Source of the DNA: Didymella arachidicola
Lineage: Eukaryota > Ascomycota > Dothideomycetes > Pleosporales > Didymellaceae
DNA: 64,000 nucleotides
NCBI GenBank assembly: GCA_016630955.3
Contig: CM049996.1
Location: forward strand, 372,001 to 436,000
Reading direction: 5' to 3'
The notes beneath the pieces were generated by a model, which had not been told where the DNA came from, did no database searches, and was given only the letters and a program-made list of their open reading frames with translations. The translations under genes and the position numbers were made by a program. Shown in pieces: positions 34,176 to 44,966 of the stretch. Numbering within the stretch: position 1 is the first letter of the stretch; every line of letters begins with the position of its first letter.

Positions 34176-34889
34176 AGGAACACTCACGCATACACGCCGA
34201 CTATATTCCTTCGCTGCGGAGCTCCATGAGTGGTGGAAGTGCAGGCGATCTTGCTACTGCCCGGGACCCGTCGATGGCCATGCCCACGTGCACCTCATCA
34301 TTTCACTTCAGTTACAACCATTGTCCGAAACCTCGCCAGGCGAGATTTCCACATCGTTTAATCTATCTGATCTTGCGTTCTGGCTATCTTGTGATCTTTG
34401 CCCCAAATTGTTCTGTTTCAGACGACCTTGGATCCACTCTTCCCGCAATGCTTGTCGGCGCCGAGATAAGCTTATGCCCACTGTGGTACTCGGGGTATAT
34501 ATTGTGATTGGTGACGATTACAAGGGTTTTCATTCGTACTTTCTAGCCACCTCAGGCACAGATCTGTCGCGTTTCAAATACTCTTCTAGTACTAGAGGCT
34601 GTCACTTAGGTGATTGCAGGGGTAAGTACTGTATTGTATTCAAATGAGGCTGGCATCCGGTTATGCCGGACCCACTCACAATATATACCCCAAGTACCAC
34701 AGTAAATCTTCCGCCTCAGTATTATATGAGACGTTCGGTCTCGTGATCGCATCACGATTCAATTCTTCTGTCCACACTTTCGTTCATTTTTACTTCACAC
34801 TGCTGCGCAGTACTCGCTCGCTCCTTACCATCGCTCCTAGTCTGTCGTTATCGTCTTCTCAACATCGATCATCTTGAGCCTTACTTACA
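34176..34889. other. Spacer between the transposon nest and the secreted-protein gene
   Basis: No supported gene. The right part (34780-34889) is C/T-rich with a CATCGATCATCTTGAGCC-type leader before the ATG at 34890. Confidence 0.55.
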
Positions 34890-35683
34890 ATGTCTCGCAC
34901 GACCCTCCTCTCGGCCATCACCCTTGGGCTCAGCGCCATCGTGTCCGCTGACCTCTATCCCAACTACGAGTATGGCAACAATTTCTATCTCGGCCCCACC
35001 AACGGTGGCCAGTACATCACCAAAGCCACCTACACTCTCTCGGTACCCGCAGCGCCTGCCGACGCCATCACAACGGAGGCAGATCAACGCTGGCTATCGC
35101 TTTGGATCGGGCTGCAGGACAATCCCAACAACAAAGACGTCCTGAAGCTGAACTTCGTTCAGCCTAACATACTCTGGAGCCCCGACAACGAAGCGCTTAG
35201 CTGCGGTGCTGACGAAAAGCACTGGTGTGCGGCAGCGAGTACGTATACTTCAAACGGCCAGGCTGAGCAGCCGTATGTTCCGCTCCCGGATAACGCAAAG
35301 TTGGACTTTGTCGTGGAGCAAAACGCAGAGACGGGTATGATCGATCAGTCTATTAGCATGGCTGGTAGTCTTGTTTCAAAGCAGAGCGATAGTAAGGGCA
35401 TGAAACCTGCTGTCTTCTACTCTGGTTCCGAGTGTTACGCTGATGGCTGTGGTACTTTGGGCGCACATAGTAAGTTTCTCGAAGCCATTTCTTGGGGGAG
35501 ACTAACAGTACAATAGGCTGGTCTAACATCACTCTTGTGCTCAACGAGGCGGATGCAGCTTTTGATAAGACGATAGCTTTTACTGGCGCGACGAGCTCAG
35601 GAATGAAGACTAGTGATGGAGGAAAGACATGGACGATCGACGAGATCGTTATTAAGGAGCAGAACTTGACGGAGGCACACTAG
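34890..35683 (+). CDS. Small secreted protein of unknown family
   Basis: Exons 34890-35469 and 35517-35683 (intron 47 nt, GTAAGT...TAG) give 248 residues. A clear signal peptide (MSRTTLLSAITLGLSAIVSA) precedes the mature start DLYPNYEYGNN. The mature part is rich in Tyr, Trp, Asn and Gly (RWLSLWIGLQDNP, NILWSPDNEALSCG). It contains four cysteines in two close pairs (SCGADEKHWC and SECYADGC) and candidate N-glycosylation sites near SNITL and QNLTEA. The jelly-roll-like, beta-rich look is loosely like aspergilloglutamic (G1) peptidases, but I cannot place catalytic Gln/Glu, so no function is assigned. It sits 715 bp from a transposon nest. Confidence 0.8.
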
Positions 35684-36953
35684 GGGGACCGATACGGTGA
35701 CATGACTCGTTCTTGTTTTCCTGTATGTACTAGAAGCTTGGATGTATAAGCGGGCAGGAACCGGAAATTCACTTCCAGCGCCTTTTGATAATATACGCCG
35801 AACCACAGTTAAATATATCGCTCTCACGCAAGATCGATCTCAAATAATCTCCCGTACAACATGTTCATGACTTTACGTCTTCTATCGTTATTTTCTATCG
35901 ACGTCCACTTCGCAACGAACACTGCACTAAAGACTCTAAATCACAGCACATCTACTCGATATCCCCACTCATTACAAAACTTCCATAATGTTTCTCAATA
36001 CGATCGTAGAAACAGTCGAAAGCACCTCGAGAGCCTGCTTCAACACTACCAAGTCCTACAAATCAAGAATAACTACTACATCTGCGAAATCACCGCACTC
36101 AAAGCCGATTACCAGCTCCAACTCGAGCGGCTGCAGCCTTTCGGTCAGCTTGGACATGATGGGCGTGGAAGATAAATTGTCATAATGGCTTTCGCGATCC
36201 CTTTCTTCGAAGGTCGATGCGAAAGAATGACAGATCCAAGATCGACCATCATGGTCTCGCGTTCTCTCATGCATACCTCAAAAAGAAATACTGACCGACG
36301 TATCAAGATTGTAGAGCATGAAGGACATCTGCTCGGTTGCTGTGTCGGTTGTTTGGAAGATTAATGAACGATGTCAAGAGACTAATCAAGAAGGCCGAGG
36401 GACGCTCTCTGAAGCATTCGCAGATATATAGAGTTTAGGAAGGTCAAACGGCTTATCGTCCAGCTCGGATTAGTATCGATGCGGCCGAGGCATAGTTGGT
36501 AAAGAGTCGTTAAGCAGCGCAGGATACTCGATAGTGATGCCGACATACACAGGGGCCATTAATGAGGGGCAATGATGCAGTTGGAACAAATTTGTTCAAG
36601 GATCAAGCACAGGTGAAGGGTTATTTACCTATATACATTATATCGCGAACTTCAGTTGCGTAGCTTGGCCTATCAAGTAGCATACATAACTAGATATTTG
36701 CTAAATTAGTCAAGGCTGAAGAGTTTCTCTTTTGTATCAAATGCTACCTCAATATTCAATGTTCAGTTTCGAGCATATGGAACCCCAGGTCATGTCCTTC
36801 GAGTAATACATCAGCCAGTGATGTGCGTGGAAGTCAGAGTGAAGTGAAAGCTTAGCAGGTCACGTCACTTTGGTCCACGTGCATTATCTCGACTTCCTCC
36901 TCCTCCAAATCGAACCACTCTCTAACAACCACACTCATACCCACCTCTCAACC
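35684..36953. other. Spacer of 1.27 kb
   Basis: Only short frames (at most 104 codons) without motifs. AT-richer than average; no gene or RNA recognised. A CT-rich leader precedes the small gene at 36954. Confidence 0.55.
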
Positions 36954-37367
36954 ATGTCGTCCAACTCAGCAACAGACTCCAGTCTCAGTAACGTCGAAAC
37001 CATCGACATGGACGACTTCGACCACATGGTACCAGATTTCAGCGGCCAGATAAAGGAGTTGGGGAACCCTGACTTCCACCTGTTCTCAGACACCATCAAG
37101 GTCATGATGTCCCAGAGAGATGCTATCCGAGCCATGCGCGACACCACCACCGACCAAGAACTCTCTCAGACTACCATGGTTGTCTTAGATGGGATTGCGA
37201 CAGAGCTGACGGTGCAGATTGTAAGTTCATTCTACTCTGTAGTGAAAAAAGCTGATTATGCCCAGGATGAGCTTGAGATTGTTGGTCGAGAGCTCAACCG
37301 TATCGTCGGCATCGCAGTTGCGGTAACTCAAAGCGTTGAAAAGCTCAGGTTGCGGGCCAGATCTTAA
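36954..37367 (+). CDS. Small hypothetical protein, probably 122 residues
   Basis: Start MSSNSATDSSLSNVETIDMDDFDH at 36954. The upstream open frame lies in a C/T-rich leader and is probably not translated. A 45-nt in-frame segment 37221-37265 has a GTAAGT donor, a CTGAT branch-like site and a CAG acceptor and is best read as an intron. It joins ELTVQI to DELEIVGRELNRIVGIAVAV. The product is acidic at the N-terminus and helical afterwards. No family recognised. If the intron is retained the protein has 15 more residues. Confidence 0.55.
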   Translation: MSSNSATDSSLSNVETIDMDDFDHMVPDFSGQIKELGNPDFHLFSDTIKVMMSQRDAIRAMRDTTTDQELSQTTMVVLDGIATELTVQIVSSFYSVVKKADYAQDELEIVGRELNRIVGIAVAVTQSVEKLRLRARS

Positions 37368-38164
37368 AAGGTCGTCATGTTGCCTGTTTGATTTCTTCAG
37401 GTTCAAAGAACATCGTCCTTGATGATCGGAGTGGTTACAAGTGAGAGAGGAAGGAACTTAGACGTTACCTGATCGATTGTCACAGCAGGCGCGAGGTCGG
37501 TGCCGATCTTTCTCGAATGCCATTCTTGATAGATTCTGCCGTTTACATCGCACACCGACGTGATCGCTGCGTTCAAAAAATGCATCTGATGGTGTCTTCG
37601 TACTCTTGGTCGCTCGGACCCATATGCCTTCTCGTAATGCAGTGTGAATGAGCACGGTATTTACTGGCTAACCACAGACTCCACAGTCGTACCAGCGTAC
37701 GCTGTCTACTGTCTCCGCGAAGACTGTGGCATCAATATACATGCGCTACATTTCCATACCCACATGATGCAATTTTTGCGCTCTCGCAAACCGTGCGGCT
37801 TCCCTCATGAGCGGTGTCAAGTCGGTGTCTGATTGTCGTACACCACCTGATCAAGCGGATTGCTGCCATAGCAAGCACGTAGCTTGAAGTAACAGTATAA
37901 TACAGCTACTCTCGTCCAGAGATGTCCTGATTCTTTTCAATGCACAGTATATACCCTCTCTCTCACTCCCCCCTTCACAGGCACCCGCAATGTGACCTTT
38001 CTCTCCACTGCATGCCTCCCTAAAGTGAAGGCCTTCCTAGGCCATTCAAAACCTTCTCTCGAGCCTCAATATCACTCCCCTTTGCACTTACATCTTTGCC
38101 TCTCTCAACTCAACCGCCCCTCAGTCAACTCAATCACTCCTCATTCTCTCCCACCAGGCTCACC
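37368..38164. other. Spacer with TATA box and CT-rich leader
   Basis: No gene. Near the right end a TATATA at about 37948-37953 is followed by a long C/T-rich tract up to the ATG at 38165, a typical fungal core-promoter layout for the next small gene. Confidence 0.5.
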
Positions 38165-38445
38165 ATGCCAACTCTCTCCACTGTACGTCACTACGCAGTC
38201 CACCAACCAACAAAACCCAATGACGCCCTCCACAGCTCCCAGAGCGCCTCCAAAAACTCACCGCAGAAATCAAAGACGAACAACGCACCGTCAAGAGCCT
38301 TCACAGAGCAGAGAAAAAAGCATGTAAGACCTACATCCGCGCGCGCGCAAAACTCACGTCGAACAAGCACCGCGATCTGCAGAGCGACAAGACGCAAAAT
38401 TGGTTTAACCTGTGGGTTCACAGCGTCGGCGAGATGCAGCGCTGA
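38165..38445 (+). CDS. Very small split gene encoding a 75-residue coiled-coil-like protein
   Basis: Exon 1 (38165-38182) encodes MPTLST. A 53-nt intron (38183-38235, GTACGT...CACAG) joins it to exon 2 (38236-38445), which encodes LPERLQKLTAEIKDEQRTVK... and ends FNLWVHSVGEMQR with TGA. The exon 2 frame differs from the open frames visible without splicing, so the gene is easily missed. The sequence is highly charged with heptad-like spacing of Leu/Ile and is predicted helical. A TATA box and CT-rich leader lie upstream. It could instead be the 5' end of a larger, now decayed gene continuing into 38674-39240. No family recognised. Confidence 0.5.
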
Positions 38446-38673
38446 TGTTGGGTGCACTCGAGAGACCTGGCGTCTTTTGAAGTCAGCCACGCATGTCGGT
38501 TCCTGATATTACTGTCCACGATTGGTGGCTTTTGGTTGTTGGATAGCACCTGGGTAACCGAAGGGCACACTCGCTACTGCCGGCTCTGAGCGCAGCCTTA
38601 CAGCATAACAGGTCACTACCGTCAGCGAGCAGCACATCTCTTCCTTTAGTCTTACCTTCGACGGCTGCTTCTA

Positions 38674-39240
38674 GAGCGACAAGTCTAGATCTAGCTGGGA
38701 GCACAAGACCGCATCCGTTGCCTTTACGCGGGATAAAATAGTTGACGACAAGGGAGGAGCAGTGTCTGTCGTTGAAGACCCTGACGCCAACCAAGTGCTC
38801 GCGAAGCATGTCTCACCCGAGCAACTTGCCCTGATCAAGCAACTTGCCTCTGAGGATGTCGCAACCAAGCTCCTCCACCTCCACCTCACAATTCGCCTGC
38901 TCACCGTCGGCTCGGACGATAAGCAAGGCGTCGGCGGCAGTATATATATATACCCTTTGTATGGTCAAGCGCTCTTCTCCGACCTCGACTTTGGCGATTT
39001 CAAGCAAGACGTCGGCAAGGCACGCAACATAATGTTGCAACCCAACATATGGCCCACTGTAGAAGCGAAGCCAGGTCGTCATGCTCGCCTACCTTCTCCC
39101 CTACTGCGACTCTTTCCGTCTCCTTCTCAACTGTTCCGACGGCACTGGTACCTCACCTTCTTCGAACTCATCAAGAAATACGTCTGCGGCACTCATAACG
39201 AGCTACACAGTATTGAGCTAGCATTTACCACGGCGTGAGC
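38674..39240 (+). pseudogene. Decayed coding region, family unknown
   Basis: A frame starting after a CTTCTAG acceptor-like site reads SDKSRSSWEHKTASVAF...VVEDPDANQVLAKHVSPEQLALIKQLASEDVATKLLHL and looks protein-coding. After the TA repeat at 38941-38951 protein-like sequence hops between frames (VMLAYLLPYCDSFRLLLN in one, FFELIKKYVCGTHNELH in another). No intron pattern reconciles this, so it is best read as a gene relic. It runs directly into the duplicated block at 39250. Confidence 0.4.
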
Positions 39241-39249
39241 ATTTCAGAA

Positions 39250-39493
39250 GCCACTGAGCCTGCACAACCTTCCACTCACCCAGCACACCCCGACGCCCAG
39301 ACAGCCTCACGCGCAGCATCCCCGGACTGGCTAGAAACAGCCATCACCGACCTCCACACCCGCCTCACCCGCCTCCCCGGCGTCCATTCCCTTGCGCACC
39401 CCTACACCGGCCGCAATAAGCACCAAGTGGCGTGGTACAAAGACGCAGACGCAGACACCTCCACCTCCACCTCAGACGAATCACGAGACCGCG
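39250..39493 (+). repeat. Diverged second copy of the 3' part of the 16-18 kb gene
   Basis: Aligns at nucleotide and protein level with the minus strand of 16370-16606. Shared features include GCCACTGA.CCTGCACAACC, CCCGACGCCCAGACAG, the peptide RLTRLPGVHSLAHPYTGRN and AWYKDADAD. This copy keeps a single uninterrupted frame through the region where the other copy has lost one base. Homology stops after GAGACCGCG. The two copies are in opposite orientation about 22.6 kb apart. Confidence 0.8.
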
Positions 39494-40013
39494 AAGACGT
39501 CGCCCAGTGCGCAAGACACAGCAGAGTCGGACATACGAGTGCAAAGACAGTGAGCGCACGCCGTTTCCGAAACACTGGACAATTCCAGAGGACATTGTTG
39601 ATGAATTTGGTCAGCGATATGTAGCATGCCCGAATGGAACGTTGTTGGCTTATATCCTGCTATATCGATGCTAGTATCAGTAGTATGCTTTAGGACTTGC
39701 AAATAGTCGGCACGGCGATGTCACTATAACCTAGCAAAACAATTCCGCGGAAACGCTGTTGGGCGCGGGCAGATGGTAAAAACAGCGAACAATCAGCAAC
39801 TAATGCACATGAAGTCTTATCAGGCATGTAGCGGAACATCAATTAATCGTAAAAGGTATCATTCAGCTTTTGCACTATTTCCTTTCCTTTTTGGTAGACC
39901 AAACCCTGCGCCAAAGGAGAAGCGCGGACAAAGCGCAATCATAAATCCTCATAGAAGGTACAAGACAATATATCTACACAACCATCCCCTCACATCACCA
40001 CGCCAAGAGCCTT
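39494..40013. other. Spacer between the duplicated block and KARI
   Basis: KARI 3' flank on the right; nothing else recognised. Confidence 0.55.
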
Positions 40014-41381
40014 CTACTGGTTCTCGGGGCGGAGAGAGCGGACAGCCTTTCCGGCGCGCCAGATCTCAAGGTCATCGATCTCCTTGAGCTCAGCGGCGTA
40101 CTTCTCGCGGTAGTCAGGCTGCGAGTTGTACTCGAGGGAGCGCTTTGTCTCGGAGCCGTCGGCGACAGCGGTGTACAGGTCGTTGAAGACGGGCTTGAGG
40201 GCATCCTTGAAGCGTTTCTGCCAGTCGAGGGCACCGCGGCGGGCGGTTGTGGAGCAGGCGTTGTACATGTAGTCCATGCCGTGGGCGCCGATGAGGGGGT
40301 AGAGAGACTGTGTGGCCTCTTCGACGGTCTCGTTGAAGGCCTCAGAGGGGGAGTGGCCGCGCTCGCGGAGAACCTCGTACTGTGCGAGGAACATTCCGTG
40401 GATACCGCCCATCAGGCAGCCGCGCTCGCCGTACAGGTCAGAGTAGACCTCCTTCTCGAAGGTGGTCTTGTAGAGGTAGCCGGAGCCGACGGCGACACCG
40501 AGAGCAACAGCCTTCTCCTCAGCCTTGCCGGTGACGTCCTGGAAGACAGCGACGGAGGAGTTGATACCGCGGCCCTCGCGGAAAAGAGTGCGGACGGTAC
40601 GGCCGGATCCCTTGGGGGCAACAAGGATGACGTCGATGTCGGTGGGGACCTCGACCTTGGTGAGGTCCTTGAAGACGGGCGAGAAGCCGTGGGAGAAGTA
40701 GAGGGTCTGCAATTGTTAGCACACAAGCATAATAAGATTTTGATGGTGACAAACCTTTCCCTTCAGCTGGGGCTTGATCTGGGGCCAGGTCTCGGACTGG
40801 GCGGCGTCGGAGAGCAGGTTCATGACAATGGTAGACTTGCCAATGGCCTCATCAATGTCGAAGAGGTTCTTGCCGGGGACCCAGCCATCGGCCTCGGCCT
40901 CCTTCCACGAGGCACCGTTCTTTCGTACACCGACGATGACGTTCAGGCCGTTGTCGCGGAGGTTGAGGCCCTGGCCGTGACCCTGGGAGCCGTAGCCGAT
41001 GAGGGCGAGGGTGTCGTTCTTGAAGTACTCCTGCAGATTTGTCAGCCACGATGCCATTGAGACTGCAGTTGATGCCATTGAGACGCAGCGGACTCACAAG
41101 AAGCTTCTCCTTAGGCCAGTCGGCACGCTCTGTGAATTTCATCAGCGACCATCCCATTATATGCAATGGCAACGTTGCTTACCGTAGACGGTCTCCTTGT
41201 GGCCGGCGAAGTCGACGGTCTTCAGGCCGCGGGTCTGCTGGAACTGGGCAGAGACGGTGGCCTTTGGGGCAGCACGGGAAGCAGCGTTGATGGCCGAGAC
41301 AAAGGTGCGCTTCTGGGCAGGAGCGGCAGCCAATTGCCTGGCGGCGTTGCGGAGAGCACGGGGAGCTTGTCTTGAGGCCAT
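40014..41381 (-). CDS. ILV5: Ketol-acid reductoisomerase, mitochondrial (branched-chain amino acid synthesis)
   Basis: Second step of isoleucine/valine synthesis: isomerisation and NADPH reduction of acetolactate or acetohydroxybutyrate, Mg-dependent. Start MASRQAPRALRNAARQLAAAPAQKR is a typical mitochondrial presequence (Arg/Ala, no acid). Exons 41381-41183, 41129-41098 (32 nt), 41030-40755 and 40706-40014 give 399 residues. The NADPH-binding motif is LIGYGSQGHGQGLNLRDNG. Conserved blocks are VAPKGSGRTVRTLF and ERGCLMGGIHGMFLAQYEVLRERGHSPSEAFNETVEE, holding the metal-binding Asp/Glu residues, with the terminal domain around YPLIGAHGMDYMYNACSTTARRGALDW. This is the short class I enzyme length. 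An open frame upstream of 41381 is probably 5' flank. Confidence 0.95.
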
Positions 41382-42808
41382 TGTGAATGTGCGAAGAGTA
41401 TGTGAGGGTATCTTGATGGGAGGATTATGGGGGGGCTGAGTCTCTTTATGGGCGACGTCTGGCTGCTGTGTGGAGTCGATTTTCTGTCCAAGCTCCAGCC
41501 GAACTCGGGGCTGAAGCGATGATGGAGCGCTGATCGGAGACACGCATTCCTCCCCGAGGCCAATCAGAGCGCGCGAGGTCAGCGACCGAGCACCAAAAAT
41601 CGGGCCTGCCATCACAGTCACACATGCCTGGCGCGGTGTAGAGTCACTGCCGAGCCTCCGAATGCGCATCTATTGATTGAGGACTCCCTTCCTTCACCAA
41701 CAGAGTCTCAATTGCACACTGAATGCTCTCACGAAGTTCTGACGACGTCAAGCACCCACTATGGATCGACGAACCGCCAAATTTTTCCCCAGCTGCGTCA
41801 TAAAGCACGGACTTTGTTATTGCACGATGGCTGGCATGTGGTCAGAGAGAGCATGAATCGACATGTGCATAAGAGTGAGGGAAAGAGCTATATAAAACGG
41901 CTTTGCTCTGAGTGCTAAGATTTACTGCATCCATCTCGAATAGCACGTTGCTGTCGTGGGCCCAGCATGAAGTCTGCCAGCAGGTCCAGCACTATACGAA
42001 ACACACATTCATGAGCACCAACACCGGCGACCTCCGAGGGATCTGATCGACTTGTCGCGGTAGTGTCATTGTTGCTATCTCAGATGCAGTGGAAATGGAG
42101 TCAGGAGAATTAGTAATGCGAGTGCCAGGATTTATCGTACTGTTACTTGGTCCAAGCTATCAATGGAAATGTGACATGGGAAAAAGTACGACAGTACACC
42201 ACGACGCTTTCAATAGCAGGCAAGCCTGCCCCCTGTGCAAGCATTTCTGAATGTGAGTTGCGCTGGCGACCACATGTACACATGGCACCCATAAGATAGG
42301 TGTTCTGATAGATTAATGCACGAATCCGCAATACGTAGGATACAGTGCGCATGAGAACAGATCACCACACCTCACACAACATACCTGTCTACGTCTGCTC
42401 AATACATGTTTGTCTCAAACTAGATCCATCACTTACTGCGCTCACTTATCTGAGCATGTGAGGACAATATCAGGCACAACACAGGTGGTACATGCGCAGA
42501 GCTACGGTATAATGTTCAGTGCGTTCCATTGCAAAGCCGCCTATATGTGAACGCCGCGCTCGCAAGTACGCCGGGTTTAGATGCTCGCTCTAAAGGGGTA
42601 GTATGTCGTGTAATCCATCAATATCCATCCATCTCTCGCACCACTCTTCAGCACGTGCCAAAGCAGTCACTCTGCACAGAGCATGCCTGCTGAAAATCTC
42701 CACAGCCGCGAATCGCCCAAGTCTCGTGTTTAATGTGTTTCGACGATGCCCGTCTGCTTTGCAGTGCAGTCGCTCGCATGACTCAGCATCGCATTGCCCA
42801 GCCCGCAC
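41382..42808. other. 1.4-kb spacer between KARI and UBC12
   Basis: KARI promoter on the left, UBC12 3' flank on the right. The plus-strand frame at 42603-43064 is mainly antisense to UBC12. No gene or RNA recognised. Confidence 0.55.
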
Positions 42809-43486
42809 TCACTTAAGCACACGATCAAACGTCTGCCCCCTCACCGTCCCACCACCCAGACTACTCCTAACATTCCTCTTGAACCCCTCGCGATTAACCT
42901 TCAGATCCTCCGCAGCCTCCTTGTTCAGCGGGTCACTCGCATTCGGCTCAAGGAACAGGAACTGCAAGCCCACGACCACCGCGTTCAAGTTGAGTACAGG
43001 CTTCCAGTCCTCGCGCAAGATGTTCAGACACACGTTGCCCTCGAGGTCGATGTTCGGGTGGTAGATCTTTTGCGTGCATTTGACCTTGGGCGGGTCGTGG
43101 GGGAAGTTCTGGTTGATTGCGAAGCTGAAGACGAAGCGACCGCCTTTGTACATGCCCTCGTCGGGATCGATGGTTAGGGTGAAGTTGAGGATGTCGTCGG
43201 GGTTGGGGAAGTGCGTCTTCATTGTTGTGCCCAGCGAGAGCTCTTCGAGATCTGGTCGTTGTTAGCCTAGACGCACGGCTGTGCAGGGCTAGATGGTGCA
43301 GTACCTTTCTGGGCGCGCAGTTGGGCGGGTGTGACCTTCTTCTTCTTGCTTGTCGCGGCGGCTGCGGCATCGTCTTCCGCCTGCTTCTTCTTCTGGATAG
43401 CCGTTAGTTGGGTTGTCCGGGAGCTCTGGCGCACGCGCGCTGCAAGCAGTGTGACGTAGACTTACCATGGACCAAATTTTCATCAT
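42809..43486 (-). CDS. UBC12: NEDD8-conjugating E2 enzyme Ubc12
   Basis: Transfers NEDD8/Rub1 to cullins, activating cullin-RING ligases. Exons 43486-43466 (21 nt, MMKIWSM), 43392-43305 and 43251-42809 give 183 residues, the normal family length. The short first exon supplies the N-terminal peptide that docks on the NEDD8 E1. KKKQAEDD and KKKKVTPAQLRAQKDLEEL follow. The UBC core includes FPHDPPKVKCTQKIYHPNIDLEGNVCLNILREDW, with the catalytic Cys in NVCLNIL and the HPN motif just before it. The C-terminal block NASDPLNKEAAEDL is characteristic of Ubc12. Confidence 0.95.
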
Positions 43487-44126
43487 CTTGGCGGTATTGT
43501 GTAGGGGACTGCCCTCGATTGGGATAGGGGTTCGGTGTCGCGTGTGAGTGAAAGGCGATTGCGAAAGTCGCGTTGGGCGCGGGCAGTGAGTCGGTTGGTG
43601 GGGCGAACGGCGGCCAGCAAGCGGCGCAGTGAAGCTGGGTTGACAAGACTAGTGGCGATGCTCTCGAGAACCTTTGGATTAGTAAATGAGCCACCAGAAA
43701 AGAAGGCCGTGTATGACCAGGGAAACGAAGAGGACTTGGACTCTCCACTGGCGGTAAGCTGGTAGTTCTCGCTCTCGGAGGCGTGCCACCATGGTCAGGA
43801 AGCCGACTCAGGATGTGGGGCGGTCAACTCGTGCCGCGGTTCTGCCGTGCTGCCAGTGGTTTGGTTGACGGCACTGCAGGTACCATTCAAACCGACAAAG
43901 TTGACCAAGGGTCCGTGAGCGAGAACAAGCTGTCCAGACAACACAATGTATGTCCCCAGAGAGCATTTACAAGATATACTCTTGACTGACTTCAGGCAGC
44001 AACGTTGCAACGCAACCTTCAGTTACGCCTGTACATCAAGACTTGCAGATCAACATCCATTGGTCGTAATCGTGACCATTAGGTATACATTGAAGCTACG
44101 TTGCCGGACCTAGTCGGCCATCCGAG
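43487..44126. other. Divergent promoter region of UBC12 and RIB7
   Basis: About 640 bp between divergent starts; no gene seen. Confidence 0.55.
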
Positions 44127-44951
44127 ATGCCAGCTTCCCCTCGAGATATCCTTACCCTCGATCAATCCTCAATCTCCCAAATTTCCCCCTACGTACCGAG
44201 GCCGGACGTTCAGCATCCCAATCGCCCCGATGGCCGACCCCATGTAACCCTCACCTTTGCCACCTCACTCGACAGCAATTTGTCTCTCGCTCCCGGAGTT
44301 CAGACAGCTCTCTCCGGCCCTCAGAGCAAGGCACTGACACACTACCTTCGCTCCAAGCATTCCGCCATCCTGGTTGGTGTTGGGACCGCCATCGCCGACA
44401 ACCCCTCGTTGAACTGTCGTTTCGAAGGTGTTGGCGGGTACGGCGGCGAAGGTCTGGATGGGCAGCCTAGACCGATTGTCATCGATCCGCAGGCTCGATG
44501 GCAGTGGAGCGCTGAGAGTAAGGTCATTAAACTGGCGAGGGAAGGGAAAGGGAGGGCGCCATGGGTGTTTACTTTGGTTGAGGTTGACGACGCGAGAAGG
44601 AATACGCTAGAGAGTGTAGGGGGCGAGGTTATCGTTGCTGGCTCACAGCCCTCATCACGGATGTCATGGGGATACATTTTGGATGGACTGAAAAGAAGAG
44701 ATGTAGAGAGCGTGATGATTGAGGGCGGTGGTGCGGTTATCAATGATCTGCTGGCGCCGAACAACATTGGCTTTGTTGACACTGTCATCGTCACGATCGC
44801 ACCTGTCTGGCTGGGGAAGGGTGGCGTGCAGGTCTGCCCAAACGAGCGAGAAGAAGGCGGAAATAAGGTTCCAGTCGCGAGGTTGAAGGATGTAAAGTGG
44901 GTACTATTAGGGGAAGATGTGGTTCTATGTGGTAATGCACCACAAGACTGA
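44127..44951 (+). CDS. RIB7: 2,5-diamino-6-ribosylamino-pyrimidinone 5'-phosphate reductase (riboflavin pathway)
   Basis: Reduces the ribosyl side chain of the pyrimidine intermediate to ribityl with NADPH, the fungal order of riboflavin synthesis. Single exon, 274 residues, in the RibD C-terminal / DHFR-like reductase fold. Motifs include RPHVTLTFATSLDSNLSL at the N-terminus, SKALTHYLRSKHSAILVGVGTAIADNPSLNCR for substrate binding, and VMIEGGGAVINDLL for the NADPH loop. Then FVDTVIVTIAPVWLGKGGV follows. Convergent with the DUF218 gene; only 15 bp separate the two stop codons. Confidence 0.92.
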   Translation: MPASPRDILTLDQSSISQISPYVPRPDVQHPNRPDGRPHVTLTFATSLDSNLSLAPGVQTALSGPQSKALTHYLRSKHSAILVGVGTAIADNPSLNCRFEGVGGYGGEGLDGQPRPIVIDPQARWQWSAESKVIKLAREGKGRAPWVFTLVEVDDARRNTLESVGGEVIVAGSQPSSRMSWGYILDGLKRRDVESVMIEGGGAVINDLLAPNNIGFVDTVIVTIAPVWLGKGGVQVCPNEREEGGNKVPVARLKDVKWVLLGEDVVLCGNAPQD

Positions 44952-44966
44952 GCTTTGTCGCTGCAG

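Noticed and set aside
40281..41060. 259-codon open frame antisense to KARI
   Set aside because: Same cause: antisense of a codon-biased gene, crossing KARI introns, with no motif.
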